Assembly (NCBI GenBank): GCA_046330255.1
Contig: JAXLTC010000002.1
Location: forward strand, 558,001-622,000
Direction of reading: 5' to 3'
Source of the DNA: JBBSBL01 sp046330255
Lineage (GTDB): Bacteria; Actinomycetota; Thermoleophilia; Solirubrobacterales; Solirubrobacteraceae
Length of the DNA: 64,000 nt
The translations under genes were made by a program, and so were the position numbers. Under the pieces are notes generated by a model, which saw only the letters and a list, made by a program, of their open reading frames with translations, did not search any database and was not told where the DNA came from. Of this stretch, positions 16,848 to 24,661 are shown in pieces. Position 1 is the stretch's first letter. Each line of letters starts with the position of its first letter.

Positions 16848-17920
16848 CCCACCCGGCCGCGCCCCCGGAGGCCGACCTCTCCGAGGTCCGCGACATCACG
16901 GTCATCGGCGCGGGCCCCGTGGGGCTGTCGACCGCCTTCTGGGCCGGAATGCGCGAGGCGAGCTCGCGGGTGATCGACTCGCTGCCGGAGCTCGGCGGGC
17001 AGCTCACGACGCTCTACCCGGAGAAGTGGATCTTCGACGTGCCCGGTCACCCGCGCGTGCTCGCGAAGGACCTGGTCGAGATGCTGCGCGAGCAGGCGCT
17101 GGAGCAGTTCGACGTGCCGGTGCACCTGGACACCACGGCGTCGCGGATCTCGTGGGAGCCGGACCCCGACGACCCCCAGCGGCGCCTCGTGGTGCTCCAC
17201 ACCGACAGGGGCGAGCTGCGCTCCCGCACGGTGATCGTCGCCGGGGGCCACGGCGCGTTCGAGCCCAAGCGCCTGCCCGGCTACGACATGGGGCCCTGGG
17301 AGGGGCGCGGCGCGCACTACCTGGTGGGCGAGAAGCGCGAGTTCGAGGGGCGGCGCGTGATGATCGTCGGCGGCGGCGACTCCGCGCTCGACTGGACGCT
17401 GAACCTGCTCGGCACCGCGGAGTCGATCACGCTCGTGCACCGCCGCGAGGCGTTCCGCGCGCACGAGGCGACGGTCGCGCAGGTGATGGAGGCGGTGGCG
17501 GCGGGACGCGTGGACCTGAGGATCCCGTTCCAGATCCGGGAGATCGCCGGGAACGGCGCGATCGAGCGGGTGCGGCTGTTCCACTCGGCCGACGAGCAGC
17601 AGGAGCACGAGCTCGAGATCGACGCCGTCCTGCTCCAGCTCGGCTTCAAGACGGCGCTCGGCCCGCTCAAGGACTGGGGCTTCGAGGTCGTCAAGGGTGC
17701 GATCGCCGTCGACCCGCTGATGCGGACCTCGCTGGAGAACGTGTGGGCCTGCGGCGACATCACGACCTTCGACGGCAAGCTGAAGCTGATCGCGACCGGC
17801 TTCGCCGAGGCCGCGATCGCGGTCGCGCAGGCCGTGCACTCGATCAGGCCGGACATGAAGATCCAGCCGAAGTACTCGACCAACACCGGCGTGCCCGGCG
17901 CGGTCGAGGGCCAGGCGTAG
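16844..17920 (+). CDS. ferredoxin/flavodoxin-NADP+ reductase, thioredoxin-reductase-like
   Basis: A 358-residue flavoprotein of the YumC-type (thioredoxin-reductase-like) FNR class. The FAD-binding Rossmann motif is G22-A-G-P-V-G27 and the NADP-binding motif starts at Gly176 ('GGGDSALDW'). Later 'VWACGDITTFDGKLKLIATGF' closes the FAD site. There is no redox CxxC, which separates it from true thioredoxin reductases. It starts at GTG 16844 inside the hemQ stop, so the two are co-translated. It may supply electrons for an Fe-S or heme-related step, but the electron carrier is not encoded here. Confidence 0.88.
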   Translation: MTHPAAPPEADLSEVRDITVIGAGPVGLSTAFWAGMREASSRVIDSLPELGGQLTTLYPEKWIFDVPGHPRVLAKDLVEMLREQALEQFDVPVHLDTTASRISWEPDPDDPQRRLVVLHTDRGELRSRTVIVAGGHGAFEPKRLPGYDMGPWEGRGAHYLVGEKREFEGRRVMIVGGGDSALDWTLNLLGTAESITLVHRREAFRAHEATVAQVMEAVAAGRVDLRIPFQIREIAGNGAIERVRLFHSADEQQEHELEIDAVLLQLGFKTALGPLKDWGFEVVKGAIAVDPLMRTSLENVWACGDITTFDGKLKLIATGFAEAAIAVAQAVHSIRPDMKIQPKYSTNTGVPGAVEGQA

Positions 17921-18124
17921 GCGCGCTCGCGGGCACGCGACGCGGCCGCGGGAGTCCGGCGCCGGGTCCACCGTCCCGAGTAGGGGCCACATACGACCCC
18001 CAAGGCAGGAGCGTGGACTCCCGTGACGCCATGTCCCGGATGCCGTTCGCCGCAGCGCGCCTCGAGCAGCCGTCACCAACCGACAATCCCCCCGGGCCGC
18101 GTCACCAACTCCGCGGCAGGACGG

Positions 18125-18484
18125 CTAGACCGCCGAGACCTCCTCCTCGTCCGCCACGCGGAACGAAGAGCCGCAGCCGCAGGCCGCGATCACGTTGGGG
18201 TTCTCGACCTTGAAGCCGGCGCCCTGCAGGCCATCGACGAAGTCGATGATCGATCCCTGGACGTAGGGCAGGCTCTCGGAGTCGACGAGCAGCGTGATCC
18301 CCTTGTCCTCGATGGCCACGTCGCCCTCGTGGCGCTCGTCGAACGCGAGCACGTACTGGAAGCCCGAGCAGCCGCCGCCGCGAACACCGACGCGCAGCCC
18401 GGCCGCCACCGCCGTCTCACCCTGCGCGGCGAGGAACTCGCGCACCTTCTCGGCGCCGGTGTCGGTGAGAGTGATGGTCGCCAT
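18125..18484 (-). CDS. erpA: A-type Fe-S carrier (HesB/IscA/ErpA family)
   Basis: A 119-residue A-type carrier that delivers Fe-S clusters to apoproteins. The three conserved cysteines are Cys39 (in 'GGGCSGFQY'), Cys102 and Cys104 ('CGCGSSF'). ATG 18484 was taken; a TTG 6 nt upstream has better spacing to AGGAGG and would add two residues. It is divergent from the bolA-glutaredoxin pair, giving a compact Fe-S trafficking module. A TACACT box at 18539-18544 (minus strand) may be its -10. Confidence 0.9.
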   Translation of the reverse strand: MATITLTDTGAEKVREFLAAQGETAVAAGLRVGVRGGGCSGFQYVLAFDERHEGDVAIEDKGITLLVDSESLPYVQGSIIDFVDGLQGAGFKVENPNVIAACGCGSSFRVADEEEVSAV

Positions 18485-18573
18485 GCGCAACTCGGCCTCC
18501 TATGCCGTGGGCGGCGTCCCGCCGCCATGACTTCATTCAGTGTAGCGAGCCTTCGGCCGGGATCACCGCCCGC

Positions 18574-18579
18574 TACCCT
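18574..18579 (+). promoter_or_regulatory. TACCCT -10 box, leaderless bolA
   Basis: A TANNNT hexamer exactly 6 nt before the ATG at 18586, with no ribosome-binding site. Confidence 0.45.
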
Positions 18580-18585
18580 GGACCG

Positions 18586-18825
18586 ATGGGCATGCCCGCG
18601 GAGACCGCCCCGACGCCCGAGGAGATCCGCTCGCGGATCGAGCACGGCATCCCCGGGGCGCGGGCCGAGGTGACCGGCGACGGCCACCACTTCCAGGCCA
18701 CGATCGTGTCCGGCGCCTTCGCCGGGCTCTCCCGCCTGGACGCGCACCGCCTGGTGTACGACGTGTTCGACGGCGAGGTGGGCGGTCGCATCCACGCCCT
18801 CTCGATGACCTGCAAGGCCGAGTGA
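18586..18825 (+). CDS. bolA: BolA family protein
   Basis: 79 residues, the usual BolA length, with the class II KH-like fold core 'ARAEVTGDGHHFQATIVSGAF' region, 'RLDAHRLVYDVF' and the closing 'IHALSMTCKA'. BolA proteins pair with CGFS monothiol glutaredoxins through a shared [2Fe-2S] cluster, and exactly such a glutaredoxin starts 5 bp downstream. The His in the 'RIHALS' segment is the usual cluster ligand. A role in Fe-S transfer or iron sensing is inferred from the partner. Confidence 0.9.
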   Translation: MGMPAETAPTPEEIRSRIEHGIPGARAEVTGDGHHFQATIVSGAFAGLSRLDAHRLVYDVFDGEVGGRIHALSMTCKAE

Positions 18826-18830
18826 GGACC

Positions 18831-19229
18831 ATGAGCGACCAGACCCCGAATCCCCTGCGCGAGGCGATCGCCGAGGCGATCTCCTCCAACGACGTGCTCC
18901 TCTTCATGAAGGGGAACCCCGAGCAGCCGCGCTGCGGCTTCTCGGCGCGGACCGCGGGCGCGCTGCAGGCGCTCGGCACGCCGTTCGCAGCCGTCGACGT
19001 GCTGCCCGACCCGCGGATCCGCGAGGAGCTCAGCGCGATCTCGGAATGGCCGACCATCCCGCAGCTCTTCGTGCGCGGCGAGCTGGTCGGCGGCTGCGAC
19101 ATCGTCACCGAGATGTACGCGAGCGGCGAGCTCGCGAGCCTCCTCGGGGTCGAGCAGCCGCCGGCGGCCGAGACCGGGCCCGCGGACGGCGGGACGGCAC
19201 CGCTGCCGATCGAGAACCGCCTGGGCTGA
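18831..19229 (+). CDS. grxD: CGFS monothiol glutaredoxin (Grx4/GrxD type)
   Basis: A 132-residue monothiol glutaredoxin with active site Cys35-Gly-Phe-Ser, preceded by 'LFMKGNPEQPRCGFS' and followed by 'TIPQLFVRGELVGGCDI', the cis-Pro and GSH-binding region. It binds a bridging [2Fe-2S] cluster with BolA and hands it on. The start is ATG 18831 after GAGG; an in-frame GTG at 18822 overlaps the bolA stop. The C-terminal 25 residues are Pro/Ala/Gly-rich and likely disordered. Confidence 0.92.
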   Translation: MSDQTPNPLREAIAEAISSNDVLLFMKGNPEQPRCGFSARTAGALQALGTPFAAVDVLPDPRIREELSAISEWPTIPQLFVRGELVGGCDIVTEMYASGELASLLGVEQPPAAETGPADGGTAPLPIENRLG

Positions 19230-19235
19230 GCCCGC

Positions 19236-20948
19236 TCAGCGGACGAGAAGCAGCAGCGACACGCGGCCGGAGAGCCGCCAGCGCGGGTCCGACGGAACCG
19301 CGACCCGCCCGCGACGGCCGGAGAACGACGCGCGCGGGCCGTCGTCGTGGCCGAGGCCCTCGATCTGGCGGCGCAACTCGCGGAGCGACCGCGCCGACGG
19401 CAGCGACGGCCCCCCTCCCCTGCCGGCGAGCGCGGCGGCCAGCGCGGCCACCGGGTCCGAGTCCTCCTCGTCCACGCCGCGCCCGCTCAGCGTCACGCGG
19501 TGCGGCCCGCGCGACAGTCCTCGGGGAAGCCGCAGCCGCAGCGGCACGGTGACCAGCGGTCCGCGCCGCGCTCGCGCGCGCACCCGCAGCACGGCGTCCG
19601 CGCCCCGCCGCGCGGACCGCGGACCGGCCACGCGGAGCATGCGCGCGAGCCGCAACCCGCGGCTGATCTGCACGCGGACCTCCGCGGATGTGACGTGCAG
19701 GCGAGCGAATTCGGCGTCGTCGACCAGTCCGAGCGCGTCTGCGATCACGGTCGACACCGGACCGGAGAGCGGCGCCGCGCCCGACGACGACAGAGCGCCC
19801 GCCACCACGTAGCGCGAGCAGAAGCCGGCGGGGCGCCGCAGCTCGCGCAGCCGCAGGCGCAGGCAGGCCCGGCCGGACTCGTTGGCCGGCGCTCCGTCGT
19901 AGGCCTGGGTGATCGCCTGGGTTGCGAGCAGCGGAGCGACGAGCGTCGCGGGCGCCGAGCCGGTCGGTAGGCCGACGTCGGTCTCGTCCGGCGTGTCGGC
20001 CACCAGGGACGTCCGCCCCCCGGTGTCCAGGTCGCGCACCGTGACCCGGAGATGCACGTCGGGCGGCGGCTGCCCCAACGTCCCGGCGACGGCGTCGGGC
20101 GTGTCGGCCGAGAGCGTGCCGAGCACGTGCCCGGGCGCCGCGAGCTTGTAGCTGGTGCTGTCGGCGTCGGCCAGCGGGCTGGGCACCACGGCGTACACGT
20201 AGGCATCCTGCAGGTAGAGCGAGCGCCGGCCCGCGCCGTCCAGCGGGTGGCCGAAGGCCCAGACGCGGCCGCCGTCTCGGTAGCTCACGGTCCCGACCGC
20301 GCCGGCGGTGAGGTCCCCGACCGCGTAGCCGGCCGCCACCGACGCGCCGGGCACGAGGTCCTGCGGCGGGAAGGTCGGCGCGAGGAGCGGAGCGGCGGGC
20401 GCGGCGAGGACGGGAACCCCGGCGCGGCGGGCCGCCTCCGCGACCGTGCGCTGCACGGGGCCGGACAGCCCCGCCACGGTGAGCGGGGCGCGCAGCGGGC
20501 GCGCCCCGCGCAGCAGCCGGCCGTCGCGCGACGCGGAGGCCGGCGGGCGCACCGGTTGGTGGAGCATCGACTCGATGGGCGTCGCCAGCGCCAGTTTGTT
20601 GCCGTACGCGCCGACCCCCTCCGAGATGGCGCCGGCGATCCGCGGGCTTCCGCCGGGGCCCGGGCAGATCAGCGGCGACCCCGAGAAGCCCTCGGCGATG
20701 CCGGTCTCGTCCACCGCGGGGCCGGCGACGCGAACGAGGATGCGGGCGCCCTCGCCGCCGCTCGGCGCGACGACGTCCACGACCGTGGCGTCGAATGGCG
20801 TGATCGCGGTCCCGGCGACCACGGTGCGCGCCGTGCATCGCATCCCCGCGGCGACCGAGGCCAGCGGAAGCACGGGCTCGGCGGCGGCCGCTCCGGCCGG
20901 TGTCGCGAGCGCGAGCGCGAGCGCCGCGAGGGTCGGCCACCGGAGCAC
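19236..20948 (-). CDS. secreted SpoIVB/S55-peptidase-like protein
   Basis: 570 residues with a signal peptide ending 'GAAAA'. The N-terminal half carries the S55 (SpoIVB-type) core found in many secreted actinobacterial proteins: 'CTARTVVAGTAITPFDATVV', 'ILVRVAGPAVDETGIAEGFS' with the candidate nucleophile Ser89 in G-F-S-G-S-P, then 'GAISEGVGAYGNKLALATP' and a second 'VWAFGHPL' loop. The remainder is beta-rich. A full His/Asp/Ser triad was not verified. No sporulation genes are nearby, so a SpoIVB role is not implied. It ends 6 bp from convergent grxD. Confidence 0.72.
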   Translation of the reverse strand: MLRWPTLAALALALATPAGAAAAEPVLPLASVAAGMRCTARTVVAGTAITPFDATVVDVVAPSGGEGARILVRVAGPAVDETGIAEGFSGSPLICPGPGGSPRIAGAISEGVGAYGNKLALATPIESMLHQPVRPPASASRDGRLLRGARPLRAPLTVAGLSGPVQRTVAEAARRAGVPVLAAPAAPLLAPTFPPQDLVPGASVAAGYAVGDLTAGAVGTVSYRDGGRVWAFGHPLDGAGRRSLYLQDAYVYAVVPSPLADADSTSYKLAAPGHVLGTLSADTPDAVAGTLGQPPPDVHLRVTVRDLDTGGRTSLVADTPDETDVGLPTGSAPATLVAPLLATQAITQAYDGAPANESGRACLRLRLRELRRPAGFCSRYVVAGALSSSGAAPLSGPVSTVIADALGLVDDAEFARLHVTSAEVRVQISRGLRLARMLRVAGPRSARRGADAVLRVRARARRGPLVTVPLRLRLPRGLSRGPHRVTLSGRGVDEEDSDPVAALAAALAGRGGGPSLPSARSLRELRRQIEGLGHDDGPRASFSGRRGRVAVPSDPRWRLSGRVSLLLLVR

Positions 20949-20954
20949 CGGCGG

Positions 20955-20960
20955 AGCCTA
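20955..20960 (-). promoter_or_regulatory. TAGGCT -10 box before the S55-like gene
   Basis: TAGGCT lies 6 nt before GTG 20948. Its TAG is also the stop codon of the upstream gene, so this could be coincidence. Confidence 0.3.
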
Positions 20961-21239
20961 GCCCAGGGGAGGGTCGTCGCTCGCCGGTTCCCGGCCGGGC
21001 TTGGCGCGGCCGCGGAGGTGCTCGACGATCCGTCGCGAGTCGCAGATCGCCTCGCCGTCGAGCAGCAGCACGGGGACCTTGCGCTGACCGGTGAGCGCCT
21101 CGACCTCCTCGCGGGCGGCGCGCCTGTAGGGCACACGCACCTCGTCGAACTCGACCCCCGCACGTCGCAGCGCGCGCGCGACGCGCCCGCACGCGCAGAG
21201 ACGGTCGGTCGGCGTCGGGCAGCGATAGAGGGTCGCCAC
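20958..21239 (-). CDS. glutaredoxin/GST N-terminal-domain protein
   Basis: A 93-residue stand-alone thioredoxin-fold protein of the GST_N type: 'ATLYRCP' strand, a helix, 'EALTGQRKVPVLLLDGEAIC' with the cis-Pro, then 'DSRRIVEHL'. The first helix reads 'CPTPTDRLCACG', giving a CxC rather than a CPYC redox centre. The start is GTG 21239 with TGAGGG 5 nt upstream, directly after the epimerase stop. It is probably co-transcribed with the epimerase. No GST C-terminal domain follows, so it may be a thiol-binding or redox protein. Confidence 0.72.
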   Translation of the reverse strand: MATLYRCPTPTDRLCACGRVARALRRAGVEFDEVRVPYRRAAREEVEALTGQRKVPVLLLDGEAICDSRRIVEHLRGRAKPGREPASDDPPLG

Positions 21240-21247
21240 GACGGCCC

Positions 21248-22312
21248 TCAGTCGAGCAGGCCGCCGACGGCGCGCGTCGCGCGTCTCAGGATCGCGCCGC
21301 TCGCCCGCAGCGCGAGCGGCTGCCGCGTACCGCGCGCCGCGAGCGCGTCCGGCTCGCGCTCGCGGTACCACGCGACGACCGACTCGAGCGTGTCCTCGTG
21401 CGGGCTCGGGCGCCAGCCGAGCTCGCGGCGCGCCTTGGTGTTACGAACCGCCCAGCGCAGCGAGGCGGCCCGCACCTCGGCCCTAGTCGCGATCGGCCGC
21501 CCGGGCAGCGCCTCGGCGGCCTCGGCCAGGGCGAGCGCCGCCGCCAGCGGGAGCTTGACCGCCGGCGGCTCGACCCCGGAGATGCGCCCGAGGTCGGCGA
21601 ACAGGCGGTCGAGCGTGAAGTTGCGCCCGCCGAGGATGTAGCGCTCACCGGGCCGGCCGGCGGTCTCCGCGAGCAGGTGGCCCTCGGCGACGTCGCGCGC
21701 GTCGACGATGTTCAGCGTGCCGTCAACGTAGGCCGGGATCTCGCGCCGCAGGAAGCGGCGCACCAGTTCGGTCGAGGAGCGGTAGACGTCGCCGCGGCCG
21801 AGCACATGGCCCGGGTTGACGATCACCACGGGCAGCCCGCGCACGACCATGCGCAGGGCCTCGATCTCGGCGGCGTGCTTGCTGTCGACGTAGGGGATGC
21901 CGTAGCGCCCGGCATCGAAGTCCTGCTTCTCGTCGACGGTCGTGCCCGCCGGAGCAGGACCGATCGCCGCGACGGACGAGGTGTGCACGACACGCTCGAC
22001 GCCCGCCCGCAGCGCCTCCGCGAGCACGATGCGCGTGCCCTCGACGTTCACCCGGAACGCGGTCTCGCGCCTCGCGCGAAGCGATGTGAGGCCCGCGACG
22101 TGGAAGACGCGGTCCGCGCCGGCCATCGCGCGCCTGACGGCGCGACGGTCGAGGATGTCCGCGCGAACCACCTCGACGTCGAGCGCCTCGACGTTGTCGA
22201 GCCGGGACTGCGACCGGGCGACGGCGCGCACCTCGTCGCCGCGCCCCAGCAGCGCGCGCACGACGTGCGAGCCGACCAGGCCGGTGGCTCCGGTGACGAG
22301 GCAGCGCGGCAC
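21248..22312 (-). CDS. NAD-dependent epimerase/dehydratase (extended SDR)
   Basis: 354 residues. N-terminal Rossmann motif 'LVTGATGLVGSHVVRALL', 'HVAGLTS', the catalytic Tyr-x-x-x-Lys as 'YVDSKHAAE' and 'VIVNPGHVLGRGD' mark an extended SDR of the dihydroflavonol-reductase or 3-beta-HSD-like group. It probably acts on a sterol, isoprenoid or nucleotide-sugar substrate that cannot be specified. GTG 22312 follows a TACACT box by 8 nt, so its mRNA may be leaderless. The promoter is back-to-back with that of degV. Confidence 0.85.
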   Translation of the reverse strand: MPRCLVTGATGLVGSHVVRALLGRGDEVRAVARSQSRLDNVEALDVEVVRADILDRRAVRRAMAGADRVFHVAGLTSLRARRETAFRVNVEGTRIVLAEALRAGVERVVHTSSVAAIGPAPAGTTVDEKQDFDAGRYGIPYVDSKHAAEIEALRMVVRGLPVVIVNPGHVLGRGDVYRSSTELVRRFLRREIPAYVDGTLNIVDARDVAEGHLLAETAGRPGERYILGGRNFTLDRLFADLGRISGVEPPAVKLPLAAALALAEAAEALPGRPIATRAEVRAASLRWAVRNTKARRELGWRPSPHEDTLESVVAWYREREPDALAARGTRQPLALRASGAILRRATRAVGGLLD

Positions 22313-22320
22313 GGCGGCTG

Positions 22321-22326
22321 AGTGTA
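22321..22326 (-). promoter_or_regulatory. TACACT -10 box of the epimerase gene
   Basis: A TANNNT hexamer 8 nt before GTG 22312 on the minus strand, without a Shine-Dalgarno. Confidence 0.45.
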
Positions 22327-22365
22327 CGCGCGAGGCCCGCGGGGCCCGCGGGCCGGCTCGGCAGG

Positions 22366-22371
22366 TAGGGT
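22366..22371 (+). promoter_or_regulatory. TAGGGT -10 box of degV
   Basis: A TANNNT hexamer 8 nt before ATG 22380. It is divergent from the epimerase box only 40 bp away. Confidence 0.45.
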
Positions 22372-22379
22372 GGCCGCGG

Positions 22380-23243
22380 ATGCCCGGGGTCGCAGTCGTC
22401 ACCGACACTTGCCACTACATGCCGGCTGAGATGGTGGCCGCCAACGACGTCACCGAAGTCTCGCTTCACGTCCACTGGGCGCAGGGAGACACCCCCGAGG
22501 CCGACCTCCCGAGCTTCGGCGCCTACTACGACAGCCTGCGCACGGCGGAGGCGCTTCCGACCACCTCGCAGCCGTCGGTCGGCGAGTTCCTGGCCGCCTA
22601 CGAGCCGCTGCTCGACGCCGGGCAGGAGATCGTCTCGGTCCATCTCTCGGCGGGGGTCTCCGGCACGTGCGAGTCGGCGCGCCAGGCGCGCGCCCAACTC
22701 GGCGCGCGGGAAGAGCGGATCCACGTAGTCGACTCGCGCTCGGCCTGCGGCGGGGAGGGTCTGTGCGTCATGGCCGCCGTGGGGGCGGCCCGTGAGGGGC
22801 TCGACGGCGCGCAGGTCGCGCAGCGCGTCGGCGAGGCGCGCGAGGAGCTCGTCATGCGGTTCGCCGTCGACACGCTGGAGTACCTCCGCAGGGGCGGGCG
22901 CATCGGCTCCGCCCAGGCCTGGGTCGGCTCGGCGCTGAAGATCAAGCCGATCCTCGCGCTCGCCGAGGAGATAACGCCTGTCGAGCGTGTCAGGACCGCG
23001 GGCCGCGCGTTCCAGCGGATGGTCGACTATCTGACGGAGTTCCGCGACTCCGGCCGTGACGGATGGGTGGTGCAGCACATCCAGGCGCCCGACGAGGCCC
23101 GGCGACTCGCCGACCGGGGTCGCGAGATCATCGGCTGCGAGCCCCTGTTCGTGTCCGAGGTCGGTCCCGTGATCGGAACCCACGCCGGCCCCGGTCTGCT
23201 CGGCGTCGGCGGCGTGCCCGCCCGACTCCTCGGCGGCGCCTGA
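22380..23243 (+). CDS. DegV family fatty-acid-binding protein
   Basis: A 287-residue DegV protein; family members bind a fatty acid and, as FakB, present it to a kinase. Family marks are the N-terminal 'VAVVTDT', 'TTSQPSVGEFLAAYEPLL', 'SVHLSAGVSGTCESARQA', 'VVDSRSACGGEG' and 'EYLRRGGRIG'. The usual 'DSTADLP' is here 'DTCHYMP', a slightly divergent first lipid-contact loop. No FakA-like kinase is in the window. Confidence 0.9.
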   Translation: MPGVAVVTDTCHYMPAEMVAANDVTEVSLHVHWAQGDTPEADLPSFGAYYDSLRTAEALPTTSQPSVGEFLAAYEPLLDAGQEIVSVHLSAGVSGTCESARQARAQLGAREERIHVVDSRSACGGEGLCVMAAVGAAREGLDGAQVAQRVGEAREELVMRFAVDTLEYLRRGGRIGSAQAWVGSALKIKPILALAEEITPVERVRTAGRAFQRMVDYLTEFRDSGRDGWVVQHIQAPDEARRLADRGREIIGCEPLFVSEVGPVIGTHAGPGLLGVGGVPARLLGGA

Positions 23244-23249
23244 GGGCGT

Positions 23250-23504
23250 TCAGCCGCGGCGGCGGCGACCGAACAGGATCCCGCCGATCGCTGCGACTCC
23301 CCCCGCGATCACGAAGCCCGCGACCGCGGCCCCGATCGCGGCCTCGCGCTGGTGGCGCGCGAGCTGCGCGCGCCAGTCGGTCAGCCTCGTGACCTCGCCG
23401 TGCAGCCGATCGACCGACACCGCGAGCTCGCGGCGATTCGCCTCGATCGAGGCCCGGATCTGCTCGGGTGTGCGCGGCGGGCCGGCGCTTCCGGTGGCAC
23501 TCAT
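23250..23504 (-). CDS. DUF3618 membrane protein
   Basis: 84 residues: a helical N-terminal part with 'RTPEQIRASIEANRRELAVS' (the DUF3618 signature 'IR..I...R..L..tv..L'), then one membrane helix (about 55-77) ending in an Arg-rich tail. Last gene of a four-gene envelope cluster; its ATG overlaps the stop of the holin-like gene by 4 bp. Function unknown; such proteins accompany DUF1469/holin-like proteins in actinobacteria. Confidence 0.82.
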   Translation of the reverse strand: MSATGSAGPPRTPEQIRASIEANRRELAVSVDRLHGEVTRLTDWRAQLARHQREAAIGAAVAGFVIAGGVAAIGGILFGRRRRG

Positions 23505-24088
23505 CGCGCGCCCTCTCCAGTCGGGTCGTCGTCCTTCCCGGGGGCGGAATCGGCGGCGGCAGCCGCCCCTGAGCCTGTGGCCGCGGCGGTCGCCGCGGTC
23601 GCCGCGGTCGCGGAGCGCGCGTGGTCCGCGACGGCGCCCTGCGGCGCCGCGCCCACCGCGACCGCGGAGCCGCCCTCGAGCGGCGCCTTCACGGTCTCCT
23701 GGATGAGGCGCGCCTCATCGATCGCCATCTGCGGGGTTGGCGGGCTGCCCTTCTTGAACGCGCGCTGAGCGATCAGCCCGGCGAGCGCCGCCACAAGCAG
23801 CAGGAACACGCCGACGATCAGGAAGCCGGCCCAGTAGTCCTGGCCGCCGATGAAGGCGAGCCACACGCCCCAGGATGCCGCCTGCAGCAGGAGCACCAGC
23901 GCAAAGACCACGAAGACGCCGGCCGCGACAGCGACCGCGCCGCCCTGCGCCAGGCTCTTGGCCTTGACCGCGACCTCGGCCTTGGCAAGCTCGACCTCCT
24001 CGCGGACGAGCACGCTCGCGCGCTCGGAGATCTCCTGAACGGCCGCGCCGACCCCGTGGCCGTTGCTCGGGTCGCGCTCAGCCGACAC
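23501..24088 (-). CDS. phage-holin-like (DUF1469) membrane protein
   Basis: 195 residues. The amphipathic helix 'ASVLVREEVELAKAEV' followed by two membrane helices (about 50-72 and 85-108) is the DUF1469/Phage_holin_3_6 pattern. Despite the name these are chromosomal envelope proteins, and nothing phage-like surrounds it. The C-terminal 70 residues are Ala/Gly-rich and disordered. Overlaps both neighbours, so it is co-transcribed with them. Confidence 0.82.
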   Translation of the reverse strand: MSAERDPSNGHGVGAAVQEISERASVLVREEVELAKAEVAVKAKSLAQGGAVAVAAGVFVVFALVLLLQAASWGVWLAFIGGQDYWAGFLIVGVFLLLVAALAGLIAQRAFKKGSPPTPQMAIDEARLIQETVKAPLEGGSAVAVGAAPQGAVADHARSATAATAATAAATGSGAAAAADSAPGKDDDPTGEGAR

Positions 24089-24503
24089 GTCGCTTCAGGA
24101 GCCAGGCCAGCACGAGCCCGCCCACGAAGGCTGCGCCGACGATGACCTCTGGCCGGGCGGAGGCCGAGGCAGGGGGGGCGGGATCCAGGACGGGACCGGC
24201 CGGCTGCGCGGCCGCCGGTGCCGCGCCGGCGTCCTGCGCCGAGCGGCCCGGAGCGTCGTCCGCGGGCTTGCCGTCGTCATCCGGCGGCTCGGCGCCTGCG
24301 GCCGGAGCGGCCTCGGCGACCGGCTTGGTCTCGCTCGCCCGCGCGGCCTCGGTCGCCGCCCCGGCCTCGGCGTCGTCGCGCGCTGGGTCCGCCGTCGCGT
24401 CGTGGCCCTCGGTCGCGGCCTCCTGTGCGCGTGCGACCTCGGGCTCCGGCGTCTCGCCGCCCGCCTCTGCGCCTTCGTCCCGCTTCGCCCGCTCGTCGCT
24501 CAT
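24078..24503 (-). CDS. tail-anchored acidic disordered protein
   Basis: 141 residues. Residues 1-115 are almost entirely Ala, Glu, Asp, Pro and Gly with no fold signature. The end is a single membrane helix ('VIVGAAFVGGLVLAWLLKRR'). This suggests a C-tail-anchored protein with a long cytoplasmic acidic arm. The stop overlaps the next gene by 11 bp, and the start is 7 bp after the small DUF4235-like gene. No homologue recognised. Confidence 0.7.
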   Translation of the reverse strand: MSDERAKRDEGAEAGGETPEPEVARAQEAATEGHDATADPARDDAEAGAATEAARASETKPVAEAAPAAGAEPPDDDGKPADDAPGRSAQDAGAAPAAAQPAGPVLDPAPPASASARPEVIVGAAFVGGLVLAWLLKRRVG

Positions 24504-24510
24504 GTGGCGC

Positions 24511-24657
24511 TCACTCCGGTGGATCCTCGTCGAACGCCCGGCGCCAGATGGCCCCGGCGACGCGCCCGACCGCGACGCTCGCCAGCGCCCCGAGACCCGC
24601 CAGGAGCCCGGACCACACAAGCCGCTTGACGGTCTCGTTCTCGGTCACGCGCGCCAT
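24511..24657 (-). CDS. 48-residue DUF4235-like membrane protein
   Basis: A short ORF from ATG 24657 to TGA 24511. It starts 'MARVTENETVKRLVWSG', has one membrane helix 'GLLAGLGALASVAVGRVAGA' and ends 'IWRRAFDEDPPE'. The terminal Trp-Arg-Arg...Asp-Glu-Asp-Pro-Pro pattern and size match DUF4235 proteins, which commonly sit with DUF3618 and holin-like proteins. It is the first gene of the envelope cluster, 4 bp downstream of the TetR stop. It is easily missed because of its length. Confidence 0.68.
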   Translation of the reverse strand: MARVTENETVKRLVWSGLLAGLGALASVAVGRVAGAIWRRAFDEDPPE

Positions 24658-24661
24658 TCAA

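Noticed and set aside
23501..24088. Prophage remnant suggested by the holin-like family name
   Set aside because: No other phage genes; DUF1469 proteins are ordinary chromosomal envelope proteins in actinobacteria.
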